A stretch of 64,000 nt of DNA. Source: an uncultured Bacilli bacterium (lineage in GTDB: Bacteria; Bacillota_I; Bacilli_A; RF39; UBA660). Every line of letters begins with the position of its first letter. The stretch's first letter is position 1. The translations under genes were made by a program, and so were the position numbers. Shown piece by piece: positions 45,854 through 53,119 of the stretch. Under the pieces are notes generated by a model, which searched no databases, had not been told where the DNA came from, and saw only the letters and a list, made by a program, of their open reading frames with translations. The DNA is taken from positions 1 to 64,000 of the forward strand of contig CAKOLL010000003.1 of assembly GCA_934096295.1 (NCBI GenBank), given 5' to 3'.

Positions 45854-46104
45854 ATCGTAATTCTTTTACATTCTCTTTTTATTTCTATAGGTCTGGCGTC
45901 TACTATTTTAATTTGACTATTGTTTTTATGAATTAGATTTTCATCATATGTCTTATCATAATATACCTTTTTAGAATTAAGAGATTTATAAGTATTGATT
46001 ATTATCTCTGGATCTTGTTGTCTTGGCATAGTCAACTCTAATCTTATCCCCATGTGTAAACTCTCACATTTATTAAATACTTCCATTAATTCATTTTTTG
46101 TCAT
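45844..46104 (-). CDS. Small phage protein
   Basis: 86 residues from the ATG at 46104, which is better spaced from the AAGGAGG SD than the ATG at 46110. Mixed alpha/beta, Asn/Lys-rich. No family recognised; belongs to the late transcript. Confidence 0.6.
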   Translation of the reverse strand: MTKNELMEVFNKCESLHMGIRLELTMPRQQDPEIIINTYKSLNSKKVYYDKTYDENLIHKNNSQIKIVDARPIEIKRECKRITMWR

Positions 46105-46228
46105 TATCATTATCCTCCTTAAACTCGATGTGTTTCCAAATTTCTTCTTTATGATCTGCTAGTATAGATGTAATAATTGCAAATAAAAGCATAACTATTA
46201 CAAATACTGTAGCTAATATATATTTCAT
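46091..46228 (-). CDS. 45-residue membrane protein
   Basis: ATG at 46228 with an AAGGAAG SD; one N-terminal membrane helix (YILATVFVIVMLLFAIITSIL) and a charged tail; overlaps the next start. Clear translation signals make it a likely real gene. It is the first ORF after the structured untranslated region. Confidence 0.6.
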   Translation of the reverse strand: MKYILATVFVIVMLLFAIITSILADHKEEIWKHIEFKEDNDNDKK

Positions 46229-46244
46229 TGTTACATCTTCCTTT

Positions 46245-46652
46245 CTTTTATAAACACTTCACTAATGATAATGTAGTTGTTCTATTATAGCTAGCCTGAT
46301 AGAATACAGTGCCGATTTGGCATACCTAGCTATCAACTTTTTATCACTAGTGAACTATCTATAAAAGATAGTCGCATATACCTCATTAATAATTACGAAG
46401 TATATGAAATGATATGCTTTTCAATATCTAGAATTATTTATCACATATCAAGTGCTTTGTTAAGTGCTTTAAATACAATTAATCAACCACCTTATAGGTG
46501 ACCACACTGATGTAAAACCAGCATGAAGGGTTTTAACCTTACTCATAATATTTATAAGCACCATAGAATAGATATATTTATATGGTTAATTACTCCATAT
46601 ATTAACATTTCCGCAACTTCTGTATATACCTACTCTATGCTACTTATAAAAT
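46245..46652 (-). ncRNA. Highly structured ~400-nt untranslated RNA region in the late leader
   Basis: No credible ORF. On the minus strand many helices are visible. A long-range stem joins AAGTAGCATAGAGTAG (46649-46634) with CTATTCTATGGTGCTT (about 46569-46554), 15 of 16 paired. Local hairpins include ATATGG/CCATAT, CACC/GGTG, GATATG/CATATC, CATATAC/GTATATG, ACTATCT/AGATAGT and TAGCTAG/CTAGCTA enclosing TGCC/GGCA. It follows two phage tRNAs and precedes terminase, a setting known for large phage RNAs such as GOLLD and ROOL. Membership in either class is not shown. Confidence 0.5.
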
Positions 46653-46729
46653 TGGTTGCTCTGCTAGGGTTCGAACCTAGAAAATCCACGAGTCAAAGTC
46701 GTGTGTGTTACCAATTTCACCACAGAGCA
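46653..46729 (-). tRNA. Phage tRNA-Gln(TTG)
   Basis: Acceptor TGCTCTG/CAGAGCA, anticodon stem CACGA/TCGTG with loop CTTTGAC (anticodon TTG), T-arm CTAGG-TTCGAAC-CCTAG, discriminator A and encoded CCA. Confidence 0.9.
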
Positions 46730-46732
46730 ATT

Positions 46733-46809
46733 TGGTAGGCGAAGTTGGACTTGAACCAACAACCGCTGTTGTATAAGAACAGAACTCTAACCAATTGAGT
46801 TATTCGCCT
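46733..46809 (-). tRNA. Phage tRNA-Ile(TAT)
   Basis: Acceptor AGGCGAA/TTCGCCT, anticodon stem CTGTT/AACAG with loop CTTATAC, giving anticodon TAT, a TTGG-TTCAAGT-CCAA T-arm, discriminator A and encoded CCA. It would read AUA codons directly, unlike the usual bacterial CAT-lysidine tRNA-Ile2. Confidence 0.85.
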
Positions 46810-46838
46810 AAAAAAACGATTAGAAAATAATCTAATCG
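46810..46838 (-). terminator. Terminator between the late promoter and the tRNA genes
   Basis: CGATTAGA/TCTAATCG stem (46817-46838) followed by T7 on the minus strand, about 35 nt after the predicted late start and directly before tRNA-Ile. Confidence 0.75.
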
Positions 46839-46880
46839 TGTGAGGTAATAAATGAAATATATAATTATTCCATTTTACAT

Positions 46881-46924
46881 ATTATAGCATAAGCAAATGT
46901 GCCATAGTGTGCCACAATGTGCCA
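46881..46924 (-). promoter_or_regulatory. Activated late promoter with three 10-bp direct repeats
   Basis: Three head-to-tail units TGGCACATTG, TGGCACACTA, TGGCACATTT (46924-46895), each one helical turn, end 8 nt before TATAAT (46886-46881). There is no -35 box; the repeats occupy that position. This is the form of an activator-dependent promoter, and the ArpU/RinA-like gene ends right beside it. Confidence 0.7.
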
Positions 46925-46925
46925 T

Positions 46926-47336
46926 TTACTTATTTTTTTCTTTATCATATAATCTATGGCACTGTCTCAGTGAATAATTAAAAACTTTACAAATATCTTT
47001 CCACTTCCAATGCATTACATCTCTGAAATAAACTATACAATATTCTACAGACTCTTTAGATATCATTTCTCTAATTTCTTCTATTGCAAGTTCTTTGTAC
47101 GAATTATACGATGCTAAGTCTGCATCAAATTTATTCTCTAATTCTTCTTTTTTTATTACTTTATTTAGCATAATATCTCCTTTTCTACCCCCGCCTACAA
47201 CAATATCTTTCCAAGTTACCGCAGTAATGCTAGCAATTGACCTGTGATATACAGTAGCAAGATTAATTAGCCTTGCTTTTATGCTCTGCATTTCATCAAA
47301 TATTTCTTTAATAGTTAGTTTCTTTTCTAGTATCAT
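46926..47336 (-). CDS. ArpU/RinA-like late transcription activator
   Basis: 136 residues. The C-terminus (YFRDVMHWKWKDICKVFNYSLRQCHRLYDK) is a sigma-region-4-like HTH as in ArpU/RinA/DUF1492 phage regulators; the N-terminus has long helices. It is the last early gene, adjoining the repeat-bearing late promoter it probably controls. Confidence 0.75.
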   Translation of the reverse strand: MILEKKLTIKEIFDEMQSIKARLINLATVYHRSIASITAVTWKDIVVGGGRKGDIMLNKVIKKEELENKFDADLASYNSYKELAIEEIREMISKESVEYCIVYFRDVMHWKWKDICKVFNYSLRQCHRLYDKEKNK

Positions 47337-47573
47337 CTATTCCTCCTTTAACTTATTTAAATAATCTTGGTCTGTCATAATTACTTTTGCATTAACTTCT
47401 AGCAATACGTGACTTTCTTCTGTTATTCCAAAAGTATTAGGTTTCCACATGTAATTTTCTTCAAATATTTTTTCAATTTCTTCTTTGTTATCACCAATTT
47501 TAACAAATCTACGAAAATCGCCTAACCAATATTGTGCAATTAAATAAAATGGTTTATCACAATTAATTTGCAT
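47337..47573 (-). CDS. Hypothetical phage protein
   Basis: 78 residues from the ATG at 47573 (GAGG SD). Small alpha/beta protein (PFYLIAQYWLGDFRRFVKIG). No family recognised; overlaps its upstream neighbour. Confidence 0.6.
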   Translation of the reverse strand: MQINCDKPFYLIAQYWLGDFRRFVKIGDNKEEIEKIFEENYMWKPNTFGITEESHVLLEVNAKVIMTDQDYLNKLKEE

Positions 47574-47940
47574 TTTCATTAACCTCATTTTCATAAATAT
47601 TTCCTATTACTTCAATATCTAAATATTCATCTAATTCCCAGCAATCATAATCGGTTACTCCATAAAAACTAGCCCCTTTATATTCTATTATTGCATTTTC
47701 TACAATTGTTTCTTGATATTGGATATTAACTTTATCTCCTTCATAAATCTCTACACCATTTTTATCTTTTAAACCTGTGTATTGTCCTAGTGTTTCAGGA
47801 ATAATCATATCATCAGTTTGATAATCGTTTCTTATAAACCAATTAAATTGTTGGTCAAATAGACTTTTAACTTTATAACAATATCCATATATCCATTTTC
47901 CATTATAAGTTTTTCCTCTAAATTTTATTTCTCTATTCAT
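47563..47940 (-). CDS. YopX-family phage protein
   Basis: 125 residues from the ATG at 47940 (GGAGGAG SD). NREIKFRGKTYNGKWIYGY and the ending ETLGQYTGLKDKNGVEIYEGDKV are the YopX signature (read as separate motifs). Function unknown; widespread in Firmicute phages. Confidence 0.88.
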   Translation of the reverse strand: MNREIKFRGKTYNGKWIYGYCYKVKSLFDQQFNWFIRNDYQTDDMIIPETLGQYTGLKDKNGVEIYEGDKVNIQYQETIVENAIIEYKGASFYGVTDYDCWELDEYLDIEVIGNIYENEVNENAN

Positions 47941-47945
47941 TTCTA

Positions 47946-48176
47946 TCACTCCTCCGGCATTTGATAAACTATTTCATTTTTCGTTCCTACATAGTTTTGT
48001 ATTTCTATTTCTATTTCATCTAATATTTCTTCTGTTCTATCATAACTACAATATTCTCCTAATTTTAAATCTTTAACACCAGTTACAATATAATAGTATC
48101 CATTATATTCAGCAATTTTTACATTGTTTACCTTTATTAATTCAGTTTCATCTTGGTTTCTAATCCATAATTCCAT
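47946..48176 (-). CDS. Hypothetical phage protein
   Basis: 76 residues, acidic, beta-type start (WIRNQDETELIKVNNVKIAEY). No family recognised; 2-nt gaps to both neighbours show one early operon. Confidence 0.6.
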   Translation of the reverse strand: MELWIRNQDETELIKVNNVKIAEYNGYYYIVTGVKDLKLGEYCSYDRTEEILDEIEIEIQNYVGTKNEIVYQMPEE

Positions 48177-48178
48177 TT

Positions 48179-48532
48179 TTATTCACCTACCTCATATTCC
48201 CTATTTTTAAATTGTTCGCGCGTAACTACCGTTTTAATATTTTCTTCATATATTCTTATACCCTCTCCATTTGCATAAGAATTATCCATTTTTATATATT
48301 TCCTTTCTCCACTTAAATAAACTTTTGTAACTAAATGCCGATTTACATAGTCTCCTTCTTCGATTAAATCAATAATATTGAAGCTTGCTATTACATTTCC
48401 TGTCAAGGAAAATTCAGTTTCATTTTTATAACTTATTTTTACATTATTATTACCTTGAAAATTTACTATTCTTCCAATACCTGATTTACGTTTTGTTTTG
48501 TTATAACAAAACATTCCAATTTCTAATTTCAT
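48179..48532 (-). CDS. Hypothetical phage protein
   Basis: 117 residues, beta-rich (GMFCYNKTKRKSGIGRIVNF; EEGDYVNRHLVTKVY), probably an SH3-like or double-psi barrel fold. No family recognised. Confidence 0.6.
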   Translation of the reverse strand: MKLEIGMFCYNKTKRKSGIGRIVNFQGNNNVKISYKNETEFSLTGNVIASFNIIDLIEEGDYVNRHLVTKVYLSGERKYIKMDNSYANGEGIRIYEENIKTVVTREQFKNREYEVGE

Positions 48533-48804
48533 TATTTCTCCTTTAAAAATATTTCTATCATGTCCATATCAATATTATGCCTTATATCATTTATTTCACT
48601 ATTTAATAGTCTTTTAGTTAAAACTTTTTTTATAATGTCCATCTTATTAAAATCACCACACCAGTCATCTATTCCGAACTCAAACCATTGAGCTTCAGCA
48701 ATGTAAATTCTTATAGTGTCACTGTTATTTCTATTGAACTCATATTTGCAATCATCTCTATAAAATCTAAAATTATATTTTTCTAATAAATCAATTAATT
48801 TCAT
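48532..48804 (-). CDS. Hypothetical phage protein
   Basis: 90 residues with aromatic-rich strands (NFRFYRDDCKYEF; WFEFGIDDWCGDF). It starts inside the end of the YkgJ-like remnant. No family recognised. Confidence 0.6.
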   Translation of the reverse strand: MKLIDLLEKYNFRFYRDDCKYEFNRNNSDTIRIYIAEAQWFEFGIDDWCGDFNKMDIIKKVLTKRLLNSEINDIRHNIDMDMIEIFLKEK

Positions 48805-49042
48805 TGTCTACTCCTACCAATCTATCATTTTTATCATATACAGTTTTTCCAAAAAACTCATATACCCAATTTGCACCAGAATTATCATCATAAAATAAGT
48901 TTCGCATACTTCTTGGTAGTTTTTTTTCATTATTAAATTCTCTGTTTCTATACACTTCTTCTGGATTTTTATCACACTTGAATACTCGACAAATATCTGG
49001 TCTTACTTCATAGATTTTGCATTTTTTGTCTGAGTTATTTCT
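48791..49042 (-). pseudogene. YkgJ-like cysteine-cluster protein, N-terminally truncated remnant
   Basis: An open frame of about 83 codons with no usable start: the first in-frame ATG comes only in its second half. It encodes KKCKIYEVRPDICRVFKC, the C-terminal half of the YkgJ-type metal-binding cluster; the N-terminal CxxC half is missing. The frame begins inside the 3' end of the gene at 49003-49431, so a deletion or fusion seems to have removed its start. Confidence 0.55.
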
Positions 49043-49431
49043 TTATATCTTCGTAAAACAAATTCAATGTAATGCGCAATATCACGTGCATAGTAACGTG
49101 CATGAAGAAGTTCGCCTTCCAAAAATTTTATAAACTCTTTTTGTTGAGTTTCTAACTTGGTCATCTTCATTTCTAAAACATTTTCTTGTGTGTAATCTCC
49201 TCTTGATAGTTTCAATTCTTCCAATTGTAAAGCACTAATTAATAGTTGCTCTTGTAAGTTTTCTTTTTCTTCAATTAAATCATTGTATTGTTGTTCTGCT
49301 ACTTCAAGTTGTTTCTTTAATTCTCTGTGTTTCTCTTCATCAAAACAATGTGTAGTACCTCTCAATTGAAATTTTAATTCTTGATTTTCTTTTTCAAGCA
49401 AACCAATTTTTGCTAATAGTTCATTTGTCAT
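49003..49431 (-). CDS. Coiled-coil phage protein
   Basis: 142 residues, almost wholly coiled coil (KKQLEVAEQQYNDLIEEKENL), ending in RRYKEITQTKN. Similar helical proteins are common in early phage operons; function unknown. Its 3' end overlaps the YkgJ remnant. Confidence 0.65.
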   Translation of the reverse strand: MTNELLAKIGLLEKENQELKFQLRGTTHCFDEEKHRELKKQLEVAEQQYNDLIEEKENLQEQLLISALQLEELKLSRGDYTQENVLEMKMTKLETQQKEFIKFLEGELLHARYYARDIAHYIEFVLRRYKEITQTKNAKSMK

Positions 49432-49683
49432 TTATACCTCCAAATTTTTTAACCAATTTCTCAAACTAATAAACGTCGGTGAATCTACATTATCGTTTTT
49501 AGAATAATATTCTTCTACATTTTCTAAATCTCTAAGCATTACTTCTTTAACACGTTTATCTATTAATTTTGGATGTGCTTTAATATAACTACATATTTCT
49601 TCGGTAACATACGTTTTGCGACCGATAGCGTACCTTAACGCACAAATTACGATATCTTTTAAATCACTGTCTATTTCTATCAT
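49432..49683 (-). CDS. Hypothetical phage protein
   Basis: 83 residues, helical (DIVICALRYAIGRKTYVTEEI). Overlaps the ASCH gene by 4 nt. This family is frequent in Firmicute phages but has no known role. Confidence 0.65.
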   Translation of the reverse strand: MIEIDSDLKDIVICALRYAIGRKTYVTEEICSYIKAHPKLIDKRVKEVMLRDLENVEEYYSKNDNVDSPTFISLRNWLKNLEV

Positions 49684-49967
49684 ATAATCTCCTCCACACT
49701 TAATATTTTTAAAACAAAATATTCTTCATCAAGTTTTGCTCCCCAATCTTCTTTCCCAAATCCTATAGTAATCTCAACTTCACATTTAATCGTTGGACTA
49801 TTTTTTGAATAACCATTTCTAAACAAAATATAATGTTTTGAATTGTCCTCAATTCCTAGTGCTCCAAATCTTGCTTTATAATATTCTTTAATCTCTCTAT
49901 ATTCTTCTTTTTTATCTCCCGATTTAATCATGTCAAACCATTTTTTCTTAATTGGTAAGGTTAGCAT
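49680..49967 (-). CDS. ASCH domain protein
   Basis: 95 residues: LPIKKKWFDMIKSGDKKEEYRE at the start, FRNGYSKNSPTIKCEV in the middle and EYFVLKI at the end follow the ASCH fold, a PUA-like RNA-binding or nuclease domain. Confidence 0.82.
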   Translation of the reverse strand: MLTLPIKKKWFDMIKSGDKKEEYREIKEYYKARFGALGIEDNSKHYILFRNGYSKNSPTIKCEVEITIGFGKEDWGAKLDEEYFVLKILSVEEII

Positions 49968-50521
49968 TTGTCCTCCTTTAATTTATTAATTTCATCTATT
50001 AATTTTCTTTGATTTTTTATTAATGAATTAATAGTTTTCTTTTCAAAATCATATTCATTACAAGTTAATGTTTCGATTTGCTCATATTCTATTTTCTTAT
50101 CTTCTTCTACTATTCCTACATAGTCATTTATAAACTCAATTGTTTTTCTAAGCTCAAATAATTGCATAAATAACCAAGCATCTCCTCTTTTGTAGTCATT
50201 AAATGTTACATCATATTCCCAAATTTTGTTTTCATACTTTATTTTTTTTGGAACCTCTTTATGATTTGATATCTTCACAAATAAATCAATTATTTTTATT
50301 TTCATTTTATTTTCCTCTTCTTTCTCTTTATATTTCTTTTCTATAAATGGAATAGTATTGTCAAGTTCGCATTGTGGGCAAATTACAAAAGGTGAAGGAT
50401 AAAATTCAGTTTCATCATATATTTTATCTTTATTAACATATGTATATTTACAACCACAATATCTACACTTCATAATGTAAATAATTTCTGGTGGAATATA
50501 TCCTTTTTCAATTATTTTCAT
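49961..50521 (-). CDS. Zinc-ribbon phage protein
   Basis: 186 residues. The N-terminal zinc ribbon has CRYCGC and CPQC pairs; the C-terminal ~110 residues form a helical DUF1642/coiled-coil-like domain (NSLIKNQRKLIDEINKLKE). A fusion of two small modules; role unknown. Confidence 0.65.
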   Translation of the reverse strand: MKIIEKGYIPPEIIYIMKCRYCGCKYTYVNKDKIYDETEFYPSPFVICPQCELDNTIPFIEKKYKEKEEENKMKIKIIDLFVKISNHKEVPKKIKYENKIWEYDVTFNDYKRGDAWLFMQLFELRKTIEFINDYVGIVEEDKKIEYEQIETLTCNEYDFEKKTINSLIKNQRKLIDEINKLKEDKC

Positions 50522-50523
50522 CT

Positions 50524-50667
50524 TTATCCTCTATTCTTTCTATTTTTGAATTTTTCTATTATTTTTTTTAAAATTTCTTCTATTAATCCAATAAAAATCA
50601 TTATTATAGCTATAATAGATAGTATTATTAAAAAGATATCCGCAAAGTCAATCGCGATTAACATCAT
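50524..50667 (-). CDS. 47-residue membrane protein
   Basis: ATG at 50667 with an AAAGGAG SD. One membrane helix (IFLIILSIIAIIMIFIGLI) and a basic tail. Overlaps the preceding small gene. Function unknown. Confidence 0.55.
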   Translation of the reverse strand: MMLIAIDFADIFLIILSIIAIIMIFIGLIEEILKKIIEKFKNRKNRG

Positions 50668-50815
50668 TATCACTCCTTTCAATACTTTGTAATATTTTCA
50701 CAAATAATTTACATATTTTGATTTCTTGCTCGCCTAATATGCCAACATCAGCTAAATACGTTCGAATTTCTATATAATTTTTCATAAATTCAATATCTTC
50801 TTTTGTTAAATTCAT
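50648..50815 (-). CDS. 55-residue phage protein
   Basis: ATG at 50815 with an AAAGGAA SD; helical (DIEFMKNYIEIRTYLAD...IKICKLFVKILQ). Overlaps the membrane protein gene by 20 nt. No family recognised. Confidence 0.5.
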   Translation of the reverse strand: MNLTKEDIEFMKNYIEIRTYLADVGILGEQEIKICKLFVKILQSIERSDNDVNRD

Positions 50816-50830
50816 TTCTATTATTCCTTT

Positions 50831-51091
50831 CTAATCACATAAGTCCCAATCGACTTTTTTTCTTAATTGGCACCCGCAAAATGGGCAAAAATTAATTTCT
50901 ATATCTGCTATGTCAAAAATAATATCTTTTCTTTTTGCATCATAATCATGAAGTCTTACTTTTATAACATCATTTTTGATTGGCAATATTATAGATGGCG
51001 AAAATCCTGTTGATGCAACTAAAGTTCCAGAACAGTGCAAACATCTTTTATTTTCATTAAACACTTTTTTCATTACCATCTTTTCCTTCAA
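50831..51091 (-). CDS. Zinc-binding phage protein (two CxxC)
   Basis: 86 residues with CLHC near the start and CPFCGC near the end, spaced as a split zinc ribbon like Lar-type restriction-alleviation or DUF proteins of phages. The ATG at 51073 is an alternative start. Role unknown. Confidence 0.65.
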   Translation of the reverse strand: MKEKMVMKKVFNENKRCLHCSGTLVASTGFSPSIILPIKNDVIKVRLHDYDAKRKDIIFDIADIEINFCPFCGCQLRKKVDWDLCD

Positions 51092-51338
51092 GTATGTTTT
51101 CTAATTCTAATAAGTCATCTATTACAGTATCATCATTGCCTTCATTGAAAATATTATCTATTTTATTTAAAGCCTTTTTTATTATTTCTTTTCTAGGCTT
51201 ATCATATTTTACATATCTTCTTTTTACATCACCTAAATTACGCACAAATAATTTTTTCAGATAATCTATATCACTAATATTTGTATTTTTATAAAATTCA
51301 ATTAGTTCTTCTAAATGTTGCTCTACATCTTTATTCAT
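51057..51338 (-). CDS. Hypothetical helical phage protein
   Basis: 93 residues from the ATG at 51338 (GGAG SD). All-helical and charged. Overlaps both neighbours. No family recognised. Confidence 0.6.
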   Translation of the reverse strand: MNKDVEQHLEELIEFYKNTNISDIDYLKKLFVRNLGDVKRRYVKYDKPRKEIIKKALNKIDNIFNEGNDDTVIDDLLELENILEGKDGNEKSV

Positions 51339-51555
51339 TTTTATCACTCCAATCATTAATACCACAATCTTTCACTTGGTCTTGAATAGATAATTCTTTT
51401 TTTAGCAATTTACAATATTCTATACCATTTTTACAACGCCAAAATATGCAGGGTTTAGCGCAATAACCAAATTTTGTAACTTTAAAATTATGATGGCAAT
51501 AAGAACTATTCTTAGGAATGAGTACACTCGCCAATTTTTCTTTTATTTTATTCAT
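51331..51555 (-). CDS. Cysteine-rich phage protein
   Basis: 74 residues from the ATG at 51555 (AAGGAAG SD). Six Cys and His in YCHHN, YCAKPCIFWRC, YCKLL and DCG suggest a metal-bound fold. Known as a small early protein type; function unknown. Confidence 0.6.
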   Translation of the reverse strand: MNKIKEKLASVLIPKNSSYCHHNFKVTKFGYCAKPCIFWRCKNGIEYCKLLKKELSIQDQVKDCGINDWSDKNE

Positions 51556-51560
51556 TACTA

Positions 51561-51725
51561 TCACTTCCTTTTTTCCATTTCTTTTCTTCTTTGAAGTATA
51601 TAATTAATGACTTCCTCATATTTTCCACTAATCAATGCTTGTTCTATGTATTCACACACAAAACTTGGTATATTTAAATAATCTTCCATTAAACCAGCAA
51701 ATTCTATAGCCTTTTCTTTATTCAT
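51561..51725 (-). CDS. 54-residue helical phage protein
   Basis: ATG at 51725 with an AAGGAAG SD. Helical (EKAIEFAGLMEDYLNIPSF) with a basic end. Shares the SD style and overlap pattern of its neighbours, so probably real. Confidence 0.55.
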   Translation of the reverse strand: MNKEKAIEFAGLMEDYLNIPSFVCEYIEQALISGKYEEVINYILQRRKEMEKRK

Positions 51726-51996
51726 CACTATCACTTCCTTGTTTATATACTATCTCTAATATTCTTTGTTTTAATTTGCTTTTTAAAAATTTGCTATTAT
51801 ACTTATAATAAATATCACCAGTATCGCAATTATGGTTTATTATTAATGTTTCTATTTTAGATAGTTTATCTTTTAGTTGCTTGTTTTCTTGTTGTAATTT
51901 ACCAATCATCAATTCTAAATCATGTATTTTCTCGTCTTGTTTATGTATTCTATACATTCTTTTTTGATTTCTAGTATGTTCTTTTAATTTCATTCT
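51718..51996 (-). CDS. Coiled-coil phage protein
   Basis: 92 residues from the ATG at 51996 (GAGG SD). Coiled coil (IHDLELMIGKLQQENKQLKDK) followed by IINHNCDTGDIYYKYNSKFL. Typical early phage protein, role unknown. Confidence 0.6.
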   Translation of the reverse strand, partial: RMKLKEHTRNQKRMYRIHKQDEKIHDLELMIGKLQQENKQLKDKLSKIETLIINHNCDTGDIYYKYNSKFLKSKLKQRILEIVYKQGSDSDE

Positions 51997-52003
51997 GACA
52001 CCT

Positions 52004-52255
52004 CTATCTAATACCATAAGTATAATTTGGTTTAACCATTGCAACCATTTGTTCTTTTAAAACTTTATTCTCTAATTCCAACTTATTAATAACTTCTTTT
52101 TGTTGTTTACATTGTTGTTCTGTTTCATTTAACAATTTGGCACATTGATTATAACCATAAATTAACCAAGCGTAAGTTTCTTTATCTTCTCCCGTTAGTT
52201 TAGCCCCTAACTCATCAGCTCTTTTCAAATAGTCTTTAATTTCTTCTTTATCCAT
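52004..52255 (-). CDS. Hypothetical phage protein
   Basis: 83 residues with an N-terminal helix (YLKRADELGAKLTGED) and a C-terminal coiled coil (CKQQKEVINKLELENKVL). It follows the structured RNA element at 52283-52364. Confidence 0.6.
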   Translation of the reverse strand: MDKEEIKDYLKRADELGAKLTGEDKETYAWLIYGYNQCAKLLNETEQQCKQQKEVINKLELENKVLKEQMVAMVKPNYTYGIR

Positions 52256-52282
52256 TATTCTTATTTCTCCTATTTCTCATCA

Positions 52283-52364
52283 GTAGCTAATCCCTAGGCA
52301 AAAAGTTGTAGAAAGGAGATACGAGACAATAAATGATCGTATTTCTTGCCCAGAAATTAGCTAC
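52283..52364 (-). ncRNA. Compact structured RNA element in the early operon
   Basis: In the 125-nt gap between genes, minus strand: outer stem GTAGCTAAT/ATTAGCTAC (9 bp), second stem GGGCAA/TTGCCT, inner hairpin ATACGA/TCGTAT. The strand after the inner stem carries CTCCTTTC, complementary to strong SDs. It could be a cis leader of the next gene or a trans-acting RNA. No named class recognised. Confidence 0.5.
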
Positions 52365-52380
52365 CAATGAACTATTTTTT

Positions 52381-52572
52381 TTATTCTCTTTTATATTTAC
52401 TTATTTGTTCTAATAATACTTTTTTTATGTTCACATCTTTATATTTTTTTAAGATATAAATTTCTTCTTCTAATTCTTTAATTTTTCTTTTACATTTTCT
52501 GTTTTCATAAAGCAAATTATAATATTCTTGCTCATAATCGATTATTTCTTTTTCTTTCATTCGTTTTATCAA
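52381..52572 (-). CDS. Small coiled-coil phage protein
   Basis: 63 residues (59 from an internal Met); highly charged coiled coil (ENRKCKRKIKELEEEIYILKK). Overlaps the HNH gene end by about 30-40 nt. Confidence 0.5.
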   Translation of the reverse strand: MIKRMKEKEIIDYEQEYYNLLYENRKCKRKIKELEEEIYILKKYKDVNIKKVLLEQISKYKRE

Positions 52573-53119
52573 TCACTTTCGCTATCAGATGACCCGTTTT
52601 AGTTAAATTAGAATCATTGTATCTCAATTTATTTCTATTCATAATTAATTCCTCGGAATCAGTCACTAAAATCAAATTATTTAAATCTAAGTTCAATTTA
52701 TTTCCATCTGCGAAAACTACTTTATGTCCTTTTGGAATTTTTCCATAATTTTGCTCATATATGATTCTATGCTTTAACTTAAATACGTTAGGTTCTTCAA
52801 CTTTTATTTCTATATAACCATCTACATTAATTCTTTCATAACCTACATTTTTATGATTTGATGGTATATTACCTTTTTTAAATGAAGTTTTATTTGCTTT
52901 CATTAATCCTTTTGTTCCTTTGTTAAATGGAACATTGCCTTTTTCAAATCTGCCAGTTAAACCACTATTTAGCTTATAATTACCTCTAAAGTTTTTTATA
53001 TTTTGTGGAGTTAGGTTCATTTTAAATTTTTTATTAAACATTTCAGCCAATTCTTTAGCTGTTTTCATATAATTATTGTTTATTAAAAATTCTTTTTGCT
53101 CTTTAGTATATTTATTCAT
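52532..53119 (-). CDS. HNH homing-type endonuclease
   Basis: 195 residues. N-terminal DNA-binding HTH (KTAKELAEMFNKKF), central NUMOD-like PFNKGTKG and FKKGNIPSNHKNVG repeats, then the HNH core LKHRIIYEQNYGKIPKGHKVVFADGN and NLDLNNLILV (separate motifs). Free-standing homing-type nuclease in an early phage operon. Confidence 0.85.
   Translation of the reverse strand: MNKYTKEQKEFLINNNYMKTAKELAEMFNKKFKMNLTPQNIKNFRGNYKLNSGLTGRFEKGNVPFNKGTKGLMKANKTSFKKGNIPSNHKNVGYERINVDGYIEIKVEEPNVFKLKHRIIYEQNYGKIPKGHKVVFADGNKLNLDLNNLILVTDSEELIMNRNKLRYNDSNLTKTGHLIAKVIDKTNERKRNNRL

Noticed and set aside
46523..46738. Plus-strand ORF of 71 codons
   Set aside because: Its C-terminal part is the reverse complement of tRNA-Gln and it runs against the structured RNA; no SD.
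46881..46924. Sigma-54 promoter from TGGCAC...TTGC
   Set aside because: The GG-GC distance is 3 nt too short and the TGGCAC motif is part of a three-fold 10-bp repeat; a normal TATAAT follows.
52311..52410. Plus-strand hydrophobic 26-codon ORF (ATG 52333) with an upstream AAGGAG, type I toxin-like
   Set aside because: SD to ATG spacing is about 14 nt, it lies antisense inside the stem structure and the following gene, and no antitoxin RNA promoter is visible.
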